Shown piece by piece: positions 6,907 through 13,869 of a stretch of 23,276 bases of DNA. Both the position numbers and the translations under genes were made by a program. The notes beneath the pieces are model-generated. The model made no database searches. It was not told the origin of the DNA and worked only from the letters and a program-made list of their open reading frames with translations. Each line of letters starts with the position of its first letter. Positions within the stretch are counted from its first letter, which is position 1. This DNA is from a virus: positions 1 to 23,276 of IMG/VR virus record IMGVR_UViG_3300032298_000813; one strand, 5' to 3'.

Positions 6907-7190
6907 AAGACAACGGTTGTAAAGATGGGGTATGTCCAGTTCCATGGGCAACCAAACCTTACCGTCCTGAGCTAAAGCCTGATCTAGTCAATCATCCGCC
7001 GCATTACAATGACGGATCCATCGAATGCATCGACGCAATTGAAGCGCAGCTGACGCCAGAAGAGTACCGAGGTTACCTGAAGGGAAACGTTGCGAAATAC
7101 GGCTGGCGTGAGCGCCATAAAGGCGGGACAGAATCACTGAGGAAGGCACGTTTTTACCTGAATCGTTTGATCGAGTTTGACGAAAATTAG
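6687..7190 (+). CDS. DUF3310 (SaV-like) family protein
   Basis: The C-terminal part is a clear DUF3310 domain. VNHPPHYNDGSIECIDAIEA is followed by LTPEEYRGYLKGNVAKYGWR, KGG and LRKARFYLNRLIEFDEN. This roughly 60-aa phage domain is widespread, is usually annotated as unknown or SaV-like, and lies among phage nucleotide-metabolism genes. The start is problematic. The only in-frame standard start before the domain is the ATG at 6687, giving 167 aa whose first 70 residues look like a shadow of the overlapping gene. Typical members begin shortly before the VNHPxHY motif. Either this long overlap is real or the domain is made by frameshifting from the 6535 frame. The stop overlaps the convergent NblA-like gene by 3-4 nt. 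Confidence 0.75.
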   Translation: MRTGNGKDQSGSGRESCVGRPEAGHDGLHSLDGGSTCNEPGLLSATQGADAESERPQRRDAGAVEKTSWFEPVEDNGCKDGVCPVPWATKPYRPELKPDLVNHPPHYNDGSIECIDAIEAQLTPEEYRGYLKGNVAKYGWRERHKGGTESLRKARFYLNRLIEFDEN

Positions 7191-7480
7191 AAAGGAAGAG
7201 CTTCTTCTTCGTCGTCGTCCTCATCTTCGTCACCAATGCAACTGGCAACCAGTTCAGCCAGCTCTAAATCGGTGGGGATATCAAAATCAATCTCGATATT
7301 CTCATCGGCCATCAGCGATTTGACGGCATACCACTCCATTAAACGTTGGTGGTACAGATTAAGGAGCGCGGAATAGAGCTGGTCCCAGGTCATCTCCTGG
7401 GCTTGCAACTCCGCTTTACGCATGGAAAACTGCAGCTCCAAGGGAAGCTCAAACTCCCGGGGTTCAACCGAACGTTCCAT
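7187..7480 (-). CDS. nblA: NblA-like phycobilisome degradation protein
   Basis: This 97-aa protein starts at the ATG at 7480 (a GTG at 7492 would add four residues). Residues 11-57 align without gaps to the NblA/Ycf18 consensus: LPLELQFSMRKAELQ against LSLEQQFKLRAFETQ, then MTWDQLYSALLNLYHQRLM with the conserved Gln, Leu, LY and Gln positions, and a short helix ending in SLM. NblA is a small helical hairpin that binds phycobiliproteins and delivers them to Clp protease, dismantling phycobilisomes. Phage copies are known from freshwater cyanophages. This one has an unusual C-terminal extension of about 35 residues ending in a strongly acidic run (residues 84-94). It is the last gene on the late minus strand, 36 nt after the lysozyme gene. 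Confidence 0.75.
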   Translation of the reverse strand: MERSVEPREFELPLELQFSMRKAELQAQEMTWDQLYSALLNLYHQRLMEWYAVKSLMADENIEIDFDIPTDLELAELVASCIGDEDEDDDEEEALPF

Positions 7481-7516
7481 TCCGCTCTGCACGTCTTCAA
7501 TGCAACTATTCTAATC

Positions 7517-8176
7517 CTAGCTGTTGAAGATACCCGTTAAGCTCTCTTGGGTGTAATCGTCCCACGAAGTATCGTCAATTTGGAATTCGTTGGCAAATTC
7601 TGACAATACATAAGGGCTGACACGTTCTTCTAGGTGACGAATCGCTTTAACCTGATGAGCTGCCGCCGCATAGTTGCGAAAGGCTCGCAACAAAATCTCT
7701 GTTGTGCCCCAGGGGTTTGCATCGGTTTCCTGCAGGAATAGTGCTGCTTCCTCCTTGCGTCTTTCTAGCAGACCACCAATTACTTGATGTTCTTCGTCAA
7801 AAACCCAACGACCAATTTCCTCGGTTGCTGTGCAAAAATCTTCATTCTCAATGGCATCTACAAGATGGCTGTAGAGGAATGATTCCCATCCAACGGAATG
7901 GATGAAAGAAATTAAAGCCTGGCGCATGGAATCATCTAGGCCCAGGTTTAATTTTTCTAGTTGAGTGTCAATAATATTGGTTTCGTGAAACAAATACTCC
8001 AATGCTTTTTCTTTACTGCAGCACTGCCCCTTTTTTACGGGGGCACCGTCAGGGTAAAACTGAGTACCAAAACCGATGGTGTACGGCTCTGCTCCCGTAG
8101 TTGGATCTGGGTACGCGCTTTCGTTATAACCTTCGTATTTACGAATTAGGTTGATAGCATACGAAAAGTCCGACAT
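7517..8176 (-). CDS. Endolysin, GH24 (T4-type) lysozyme
   Basis: This 219-aa protein starts at ATG 8176; an upstream TTG at 8200 would add eight residues and is less likely. The N-terminal region carries the T4-lysozyme catalytic triad pattern: KYEGYNESAYPDP with Glu15 and Asp24 (spacing identical to T4 Glu11/Asp20), then PYTIGFGT with Thr33. The middle contains the expected helices (LDDSMRQALISFIHSVGW, GLLERRKEEAALFL). The last 60-70 residues are an extra helical, acidic extension of unknown role. The enzyme cleaves the peptidoglycan glycan backbone for host lysis. No signal peptide is visible, so release would depend on a holin. It sits downstream of two small basic protein genes and immediately upstream of the NblA-like gene. 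Confidence 0.88.
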   Translation of the reverse strand: MSDFSYAINLIRKYEGYNESAYPDPTTGAEPYTIGFGTQFYPDGAPVKKGQCCSKEKALEYLFHETNIIDTQLEKLNLGLDDSMRQALISFIHSVGWESFLYSHLVDAIENEDFCTATEEIGRWVFDEEHQVIGGLLERRKEEAALFLQETDANPWGTTEILLRAFRNYAAAAHQVKAIRHLEERVSPYVLSEFANEFQIDDTSWDDYTQESLTGIFNS

Positions 8177-8211
8177 AGGGGTAACACTTGTTATCCCCAA
8201 TCATACACAAT

Positions 8212-8337
8212 TTATCGGCCTTGTCCGCGCATTTTTTTACGACCATGATTAGGTAATGAGTTCGAACCCTGCCCTTGTTTTGTTTTTTTCGGCTTGGATT
8301 CAATCTTGGCGCTGGAAGTTGTTTTTGCTTTTGCCAT
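8212..8337 (-). CDS. Small basic phage protein (41 aa)
   Basis: A short frame starts at ATG 8337, only 4 nt after the stop of the 95-aa gene, and ends at TAA 8212. The 41 residues are very basic (MAKAKTTSSAKIESKPKKTK) and end with GRKKMRGQGR. A basic stretch followed by a RGQGR-like ending resembles small proteins I associate with other tailed phages. Close spacing, composition and the absence of a competing gene support it. The function is unknown; nucleic-acid or virion association is inferred from charge alone. Confidence 0.55.
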   Translation of the reverse strand: MAKAKTTSSAKIESKPKKTKQGQGSNSLPNHGRKKMRGQGR

Positions 8338-8341
8338 GGAT

Positions 8342-8629
8342 TTACCAGTTATGCGTACACGCCCAGAATCCGGGAGTTAGCTTGTCCTTCTTCTCGGAAC
8401 AGTTGTGCCTGGCCTTGAAGTTAGCACGTCTTTCCTCATCCTTGTGTGATAGGTAGTCGTCGTAGCCGCGCAGTCCAAACCGTACAATAGCCTCCTTGCC
8501 GTCCTGGCACCCTTTGACAACGTACTTGTGCTTGTCCCCCTTGGGAGCCCGCTGAGGCTTGTTGCATTCCATCTTATCCTTTTGGAAGCGCTTGGCTGCA
8601 GCTGCTGCTTTTTTACGTTTGTCCGCCAT
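8342..8629 (-). CDS. Conserved small basic protein with RxxHNC...FWxC motif
   Basis: The N-terminal half of this 95-aa protein is highly basic and Ala/Lys-rich (MADKRKKAAAAAKRFQKDKM). The C-terminal half has the pattern KYVVKGCQDGKEAIVRFGLR, YLSHKDEERRANFKARHNC and LTPGFWACTHNW. Similar proteins (a strand ending in RFG, then R-x-x-F-x-A-R-H-x-C and a terminal W-x-C) occur in many marine and freshwater phages and in giant viruses, where they resemble the DUF5754 family. The Cys residues and His suggest a small zinc site. The ATG overlaps the TAA of the 894-aa gene (TAATG), so the two are coupled. The function is unknown; a virion or nucleic-acid-binding role is plausible. Confidence 0.65.
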   Translation of the reverse strand: MADKRKKAAAAAKRFQKDKMECNKPQRAPKGDKHKYVVKGCQDGKEAIVRFGLRGYDDYLSHKDEERRANFKARHNCSEKKDKLTPGFWACTHNW

Positions 8630-11313
8630 TAGAGTCCTTTAAACATCGAGGTAAATTCACCAAGAATTTTTTCGCCTGTCTTGGATTTGTAGTTGGTATC
8701 TTCGTCCTCTTCTGATCCTAAGCTGAAAAAGCTTGAGGAAGAAGGCTCTGTTTTCTCATCTGTTGTAGCTGTATCCTCGTCAAGAAAACTTTCAATAGTT
8801 CCAAGGGAGGCAAAGGGATCACTCAGGTCTAGGCCAAAAGATGTAAGCGCAGAATCTTTACCTGATTTTGTTAATAACTTCTGTTCACTTCGGTCTAGAT
8901 CTGGGAAAAAATTATTGTAAAACTCATCTTCTGTTCCTTGATAGCCAGAAGATTGGAACACGTTAAACAATTCAGTTGTCGGCTTTGTCTTCTCATCTTT
9001 AAAATCTTCTGGACGCTCAATATATGTAAGTCCAAGTACCTGCTGCGTAGGGCGTTTGCGCTTTTCATTTAGGTATTTAATTTTCTCTCGTATCTCCTGC
9101 GCCGATCCCGTCCTTAGTGTTTCTTTAATATATTCTTTTAATTCATCTACAGTTCCTTTGAACTCAGTTAAACCATAACGTTGTAACACTTCGTTCCAGC
9201 TAGTTTTGTCTTCTGGGTCTAGACCACGTAACATCTCATCTGCAAACTCTTCTGGCGTAACAAACTGACCAAAGACAGATCCTTGTTTTAAAGCTTCTTC
9301 TTTAAGTGCAGGAAGAATCTTGTTGAAGATTTCATCTTGTACTTTACCTGCGTTAAGGATGTCATCTGCGCCGTCATAGCCTTTGCCTTGTCCTTTAACT
9401 TGGAAGTGCATGCGTGCAAATGCTTGCTTATCGTTTACGTCAACGCCAAAACGATAAGCCTGCTGTGCCCAGTACTCATCTCCTTTCTTAGCGGCTTCCC
9501 AGTCGGATGCAACTGTAGAAGCTTGTTCGGTATAGGCACCTTCACGTGCCTTGTCACCGGTTGGATTGAAGTAAAAATCAGAATTAAAATAACGATCATT
9601 AGTCGCTTTAAGTTGATCTAGGTAAGCTTGCGCCCTTAGGTTTGCAACTTGACTTGTTGCGTTGAGCATATCTTGAGTCTGGAAGGGGTTTTGCTCTTCT
9701 TGACGAACATCAAGATATTCAACAAATTCATCCATCGACTTGGATGTATTGAAACGTGGAATTAAATAGTCGTCAATAAACTGCCGGGCAAACTCTGAGT
9801 CAATTTTAATTTGATCTGTTGCTTCTGCTGTTGTGTAGCCAAGTTCCAGGTCTTGATCGTATTTTGTTTTTAACGCATTATCAAACCATTGTTGCCAATT
9901 GTATGTCGCATTGTTTCTAACACCTGTAATATTTTGAAGGCTTTTCTCCAGGGATTCCTCAGCCTTTCCTGCGGACGTAAAGGAAAGCATTCCACCTATA
10001 CCTGTATCCCCCAAGATTGAATTGGTTAGTGTTTTATTGATATCCATGATTTCACTAAAGCCACCAAAGCCACTCAATAAGCCCAAGGTCTCTTCTTGAG
10101 CCTTGGCTTTTTTCATTTCTTTAATGGTGTCTTGAAGAACGTTCTGGGTTAACGCACCAAAACGTTTGGTATCAACTATGGATTTTTCTCCAACAGCTTG
10201 GTTGAGTGCATCTTCTAACTCAGTAACGCCATAACCAGCATTGACGTTGTAGTTCAAGCTTACTTGTTTGTCTTCTGGACGTTCTGATAAACGAAACAAA
10301 GCAGCAAATTCATCTGGCTTTGAAGGGTCTAAGAACTTTTCCTTGGCTTGTTTAGACCAATACGGATCTCCATTTCGAGCTTTTTCAAATTGTTCTGCAA
10401 TTTCCGGAATATTTAACAAACGTTGTGTCTGTGTTGCTGTGTTGATTCCCAGCTGTAAATCTCTTACGTTTTGTAAATCTTTATCCGTTGGTTTTGTTTC
10501 AATGTATTTATTTGTTTGCTCTGTTATCTCAGCAGCATTGCCACGCAACCCAGCAGCTTTGCCTTGTGTTGTATAGTTTTGTAAGTAAAAATTATTCTTT
10601 CCGTATCGTTCAGTTATATCAATATCATCATTTGATACGGCACTATTCCACTGCTGTGCTGCTGCTGGATTCTGCGCTTCGTAATAGCTGGGATCAAAAT
10701 TACCGTACAATGGTTTTGCACCTAAAGCAGGGTCCCACTGTTGTAATTTTTCTGTGCGGTAAAAAGTTTTATAGTTATCTTGCAATGAAGAAGTTAACTT
10801 GGCTGTTTGCGTTTCTGAGATACCCGCTTCTTTTAATGAATTAGCAATGCCAGCAAGACTGTCGCGTTGGGTAACGTAATCACCACCTTGTGTTTTGGTT
10901 GCAGTGGCAAGTACTGTGTCATAAGCTGAATTTTTAGCTTTATTTTGGTTATTTAAAATCTTATTTTCTTCGTTTATTCTTTCATTAGTTCTCCAGGTTC
11001 CTTGGCTGTTTTTATAAGTATCTGCAACTGTTTTACTGATTCCATTAAGGTCGGTGTTCCCATCAATACCGATTGGAGTGGGATCAGCTTCTATTCTTCC
11101 AACTACAAGACCTGACCATTTACCTGTTGCACGCAAATCCTGGCTGGTTCCAGGGCTTGTGCTATACGTTATAGATTTGGGAAAATAGTTACTAAGGTAA
11201 TTGTAAGTTGTAATTTTATATAGTGTTACCCCTGTTTCATTGGCTTCGTTGTGATCAGTTGTTTCTTTTGATACTTCCCATTTTTTTTTAGAAGCATCGT
11301 AATAAATTCCCAT
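8629..11313 (-). CDS. Large structural protein, probable internal virion/tail protein
   Basis: At 894 aa this is the largest product in the window. It is hydrophilic and rich in Asn, Gln, Lys and Asp, with many helical stretches. Residues about 205-262 (FDPSYYEAQNPAAAQQW ... YLQNYTTQGKAAGLRG) look like the short "Y-x-x-x-N-P-x-x-x-x-x-W" repeat module seen in large virion proteins. A second motif occurs twice: EKARNGDPYWSKQAKEKF (310-327) and EAAKKGDEYWAQQAYRFG (606-623), suggesting duplication. A Gly-rich, weakly hydrophobic patch (GLLSGFGGFSEI) lies near residue 411. The C-terminal 80 residues are Asp/Glu/Ser-rich. It has no enzyme motif and no clear transmembrane helix. Size and position in the late operon fit an internal core or tail-tube-associated protein, or a tape-measure equivalent. 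Confidence 0.65.
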   Translation of the reverse strand: MGIYYDASKKKWEVSKETTDHNEANETGVTLYKITTYNYLSNYFPKSITYSTSPGTSQDLRATGKWSGLVVGRIEADPTPIGIDGNTDLNGISKTVADTYKNSQGTWRTNERINEENKILNNQNKAKNSAYDTVLATATKTQGGDYVTQRDSLAGIANSLKEAGISETQTAKLTSSLQDNYKTFYRTEKLQQWDPALGAKPLYGNFDPSYYEAQNPAAAQQWNSAVSNDDIDITERYGKNNFYLQNYTTQGKAAGLRGNAAEITEQTNKYIETKPTDKDLQNVRDLQLGINTATQTQRLLNIPEIAEQFEKARNGDPYWSKQAKEKFLDPSKPDEFAALFRLSERPEDKQVSLNYNVNAGYGVTELEDALNQAVGEKSIVDTKRFGALTQNVLQDTIKEMKKAKAQEETLGLLSGFGGFSEIMDINKTLTNSILGDTGIGGMLSFTSAGKAEESLEKSLQNITGVRNNATYNWQQWFDNALKTKYDQDLELGYTTAEATDQIKIDSEFARQFIDDYLIPRFNTSKSMDEFVEYLDVRQEEQNPFQTQDMLNATSQVANLRAQAYLDQLKATNDRYFNSDFYFNPTGDKAREGAYTEQASTVASDWEAAKKGDEYWAQQAYRFGVDVNDKQAFARMHFQVKGQGKGYDGADDILNAGKVQDEIFNKILPALKEEALKQGSVFGQFVTPEEFADEMLRGLDPEDKTSWNEVLQRYGLTEFKGTVDELKEYIKETLRTGSAQEIREKIKYLNEKRKRPTQQVLGLTYIERPEDFKDEKTKPTTELFNVFQSSGYQGTEDEFYNNFFPDLDRSEQKLLTKSGKDSALTSFGLDLSDPFASLGTIESFLDEDTATTDEKTEPSSSSFFSLGSEEDEDTNYKSKTGEKILGEFTSMFKGL

Positions 11314-11314
11314 T

Positions 11315-11677
11315 TCAAACCGCCAGTTGTAACGTATCTACCTGATACACAAAGAGGTCTATAGCCTCTTGGGACGTCCAGGTTTTAATTCTATCCATCT
11401 TAGCCTGATTAAAGAATTCTTGTTTTTTGTACCAAGTTTCCATCGGCTCGCTTGCCTTAGACGTATTACAACGCCGACATGCTGGAAGTAAGTTATTCCG
11501 ATTACTAGAGCCTGATTTAAACCGTGGGATGATGTGGTCTAAGCTCGTTGCTTCGTCACCGCAGTAACCACATTTACAGTTCCAGGAGTCGTAGATAGCT
11601 TGTCGAAATCGTTTCTTTGCAAGTTTAGGAGTCAGTTCAAGGAGCAATGCGAGAGGTTCGTGTTCGCAGCTGAACAT
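11315..11677 (-). CDS. HNH endonuclease
   Basis: This 120-aa protein starts at ATG 11677; a TTG two codons upstream is less likely. It has a classic compact HNH core with a structural zinc site: CGYCG (36-40), SLDHIIPRFKSG (45-56) with the catalytic His48, SNRNNLLPAC (58-67) with the central Asn, and CRRCNTSKAS (67-76). It is free-standing, with short helical arms for DNA contact. It ends one base before the start of the 894-aa gene and lies between that gene and the plus-strand HTH gene. The position between two virion genes suggests a homing endonuclease that spreads into late-gene junctions. A role in packaging as a nicking partner of terminase is an alternative, but no terminase is visible here. 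Confidence 0.85.
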   Translation of the reverse strand: MFSCEHEPLALLLELTPKLAKKRFRQAIYDSWNCKCGYCGDEATSLDHIIPRFKSGSSNRNNLLPACRRCNTSKASEPMETWYKKQEFFNQAKMDRIKTWTSQEAIDLFVYQVDTLQLAV

Positions 11678-11760
11678 GCTCAATTTGCAGTTATCTTATT
11701 TTAATTTGACCTCATACATTTTCAACTTAAATATAAAGATAAAAAAACTGTAAACCCCCC

Positions 11761-11788
11761 TTGACAGTTGCCGACACCCTGATAAGGT
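11761..11788 (+). promoter_or_regulatory. Candidate sigma70-type promoter of the moron gene
   Basis: A perfect -35 (TTGACA, 11761-11766) lies in the 139-bp gap upstream of the plus-strand HTH gene. The -10 region GATAAGGTAGAT is weak; TAAGGT at 16-nt spacing is the best-placed hexamer. It points at the ATG at 11817, with no clear Shine-Dalgarno between them. Confidence 0.4.
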
Positions 11789-11816
11789 AGATGCGCACAC
11801 GACTTCCTTCCAAGTC

Positions 11817-12035
11817 ATGACCAAACAACGTGAGTGGGTGTCCGTTCAACAGGCGGAAACACTGCTGGGTATTGACCGCGCAACTCTCTTCAAGTACCGC
11901 GATAATGGTACCCTGAAGCTTGGCCCCCATTTCGCTGCCTTTCCTGGCACCTACTCACGGGACAGCTATCGCTGGAACGTTGCTGCCGTCCGTAAGCACC
12001 TGAGCAAGCAACAAAAGCTTGCTGCTGCTGTCTGA
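11817..12035 (+). CDS. Small HTH DNA-binding protein (moron-like gene)
   Basis: The product is 72 aa. WVSVQQAETLLGIDRATLFK (7-26) is a helix-turn-helix of the MerR/excisionase class. A wing region follows (GPHFAAFPGTYSRDSYRW, 36-53) and then the helix NVAAVRKHLSKQQK. The architecture matches the 138-aa protein at 3647-4063. It is the only gene between the HNH gene and the 594-aa virion gene, and it runs against both. It has its own candidate promoter (TTGACA at 11761) and an intrinsic terminator (12055-12084), so it can be expressed independently of the late operon. The likely role is a regulator of phage or host genes. No target operator can be identified. Confidence 0.8.
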   Translation: MTKQREWVSVQQAETLLGIDRATLFKYRDNGTLKLGPHFAAFPGTYSRDSYRWNVAAVRKHLSKQQKLAAAV

Positions 12036-12054
12036 GCTACATCACTGGAACTCA

Positions 12055-12084
12055 ACGGTCCTGCCTTGTGTAGGGCCGTTTTTT
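12055..12084 (+). terminator. Intrinsic terminator of the HTH gene
   Basis: The stem ACGGTCCT (12055-12062) pairs with AGGGCCGT (12072-12079) with one G-T wobble and a 9-nt loop, followed by six T's (12079-12084). It lies 20 nt after the TGA of the HTH gene. The T-tract overlaps the TAA stop of the convergent minus-strand virion gene. Confidence 0.85.
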
Positions 12085-13867
12085 ATGGCGTGAATGCGTT
12101 GCCTCTTTTGTCAAACATTGTAAAGTTTTGTACTTCGATGTAAGCGGTCGGTACGTTAAGCAGCTTTTGCAAAATTGGGGAAAGTGACGGGGACTGACAG
12201 TTATAAGGCGGTACGTCCATCGTGGATAGTGCTCGCCTGGTAACGCTGAAAGCCTGTGCTTCTTTCTGTTCGCTTTCGGTGTTGTCAACCAATTTTTGTT
12301 CCCAAGCAACCATGCTTCCCATCTCCATGGGGAAATCAGAAGGTTCTGGGGGAAACACCCCATCTTTGAACTTAAGTGCATAGATGTGTTTGCAGTAACG
12401 CATCTCATCTAGCAGGGGTGTCCAGTTGTCAGTCAAAGCTGTGATCTGATCTTGTTTTGAAGAGTAGTCATTGTATGTAGGCATCCCCTCCGGCGTAGAC
12501 CCTTGCACACTAATTGTATTCTCACTTCTTAGATAGGTTGCACCAAATTCCCTATAGATACCAGGGTTGTCCCTGTTGGAATTGATAAGCGTTACGTTGT
12601 TAATAGACGTTGAAAGAGGCGGCGTAAATCCCTGTGGAGCATACACAGTAGTTGTCTTGTTTACGTCAACGCTTGTCATTGCAGCGTTAGATGCAACCTC
12701 AGTTGCTTCAAAGATCTTGGTAACACCGGGGTTAAGGATGGACCCTGCGCCAGCATTACCCAATACTTCATATCTAAAACTAACCCCAGGGTTGACTGCA
12801 AGTACTTGAAAAATTCCATCAGCCACTCCCCCAGTGGTTCCCTCAACATACACAAAGCTATTCAATAAGGGTGGTACTTTAGTGCTTACCGTGACGGATG
12901 AAGCACTGGCTGTGATTGCATCAAAGAGAATTGGTGTAGAAAGCACTGCTTGTGTAGTGGCCTCAAAACGACCGGGCTTAACAGACGCAATGCTTGTTCG
13001 AGGATAAAACTTTTTTGTTCCAGTGGCAGAGGCAACATCCAGCATGAAGCTGTACTCCCTGTGTGTAAAGTCTTGACAAGAGCATGCAAAACGCGCACCC
13101 GTAATCAAAAACCTACCAACTGTAAAAGGAACCGGTGAAGGAGTGATGTATTGTTTATCAGGACTGATATAAACAGAACCAGATTTCTTAATTGTTAATA
13201 TCCCCGAGAAAGGATCGGTGTTTACCAAAACAGCTTGGACGTATCCGTAGCGTTTCTGCGTATTGGGATCGATGGTGTTTAACGTAATAATGTCACCGTT
13301 TTCTTCAATAATGCGATCCTCAAGTATTTCACTATCTAACGGCTTAAGTCCTGTAGTTTGCCCTGGTACTGCAATATAAAAGGGAGGGGGAAGAGGATTG
13401 GCAGCACTCCAACTACCCGCAAGTTTTACATACCAGTTTTGAGAATCGGATGTGATGTATTGAATAGATAGTGTATCGCTAGATATTGGATCTGTTAATT
13501 TATCAGTTCTTGTAGAACCAGCATATCGCCATATGGACCAATGCATGCCAAGCTCTCGGTTGGTCGTCGGGAAACCAACAAAAACCCCCGATACAACTGG
13601 GTTCGGATTGGTTTCCGAACTAGGCGTACCCTCTGGTACAGGCAACTGATAGCTAAAGCGATAGGAGTAGTCGTTGTCGTAGGTATTTGCTGTTGCCAAC
13701 TCATATCCCCTACGCCATCTGGCCCAAGCCGATTCCCTGTTGATCGTTCCGATTGATCCTGGAACAGAACCTTTGGAAAACTCTGTGGTAATTGGAATTA
13801 TTACGTTTGGCTGAAACTTTTCAGTTTTACCAAACGATCCAAAAGAGCTCCCACCCTTTGGGGACAT
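12083..13867 (-). CDS. Virion protein with split SWIM-like CxC...CxH motif
   Basis: This 594-aa, mainly beta-rich protein is probably a tail or virion surface component, judged by its place in the late operon. Most striking is ARFACSCQDFTHREYSFM (258-275) together with DEMRYCKHIYALKFK (487-501). The residues C262-x-C264 and C492-x-H494 and their flanking sequence match the SWIM zinc-finger signature (CxC-xn-CxH, with a CKHI-x-A half). Here the halves are 227 residues apart instead of the usual one to a few dozen. The insert contains an Ig-like stretch (SVTVSTKVPPLLNSFVYVEG to about residue 388). The N-terminal 240 residues are Pro-, Tyr- and Trp-rich with no recognised domain. The start is 2 nt after the stop of the 265-aa gene. 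Confidence 0.7.
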   Translation of the reverse strand: MSPKGGSSFGSFGKTEKFQPNVIIPITTEFSKGSVPGSIGTINRESAWARWRRGYELATANTYDNDYSYRFSYQLPVPEGTPSSETNPNPVVSGVFVGFPTTNRELGMHWSIWRYAGSTRTDKLTDPISSDTLSIQYITSDSQNWYVKLAGSWSAANPLPPPFYIAVPGQTTGLKPLDSEILEDRIIEENGDIITLNTIDPNTQKRYGYVQAVLVNTDPFSGILTIKKSGSVYISPDKQYITPSPVPFTVGRFLITGARFACSCQDFTHREYSFMLDVASATGTKKFYPRTSIASVKPGRFEATTQAVLSTPILFDAITASASSVTVSTKVPPLLNSFVYVEGTTGGVADGIFQVLAVNPGVSFRYEVLGNAGAGSILNPGVTKIFEATEVASNAAMTSVDVNKTTTVYAPQGFTPPLSTSINNVTLINSNRDNPGIYREFGATYLRSENTISVQGSTPEGMPTYNDYSSKQDQITALTDNWTPLLDEMRYCKHIYALKFKDGVFPPEPSDFPMEMGSMVAWEQKLVDNTESEQKEAQAFSVTRRALSTMDVPPYNCQSPSLSPILQKLLNVPTAYIEVQNFTMFDKRGNAFTP

Positions 13868-13869
13868 CG

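Noticed and set aside
6587-6955. Minus-strand frames of 122 and 90 codons opposite the 6535-7190 genes
   Set aside because: They mirror the dual-frame region, their translations are Ser/Arg/Pro-rich without domain signals, and the plus-strand DUF3310 domain is clear.
8177-8200. TTG starts extending the lysozyme (8200), and likewise TTG starts at 6520, 11683 and 17490
   Set aside because: Each adds only a few uncharacteristic residues, while a nearby ATG gives a natural N-terminus or a TAATG coupling.
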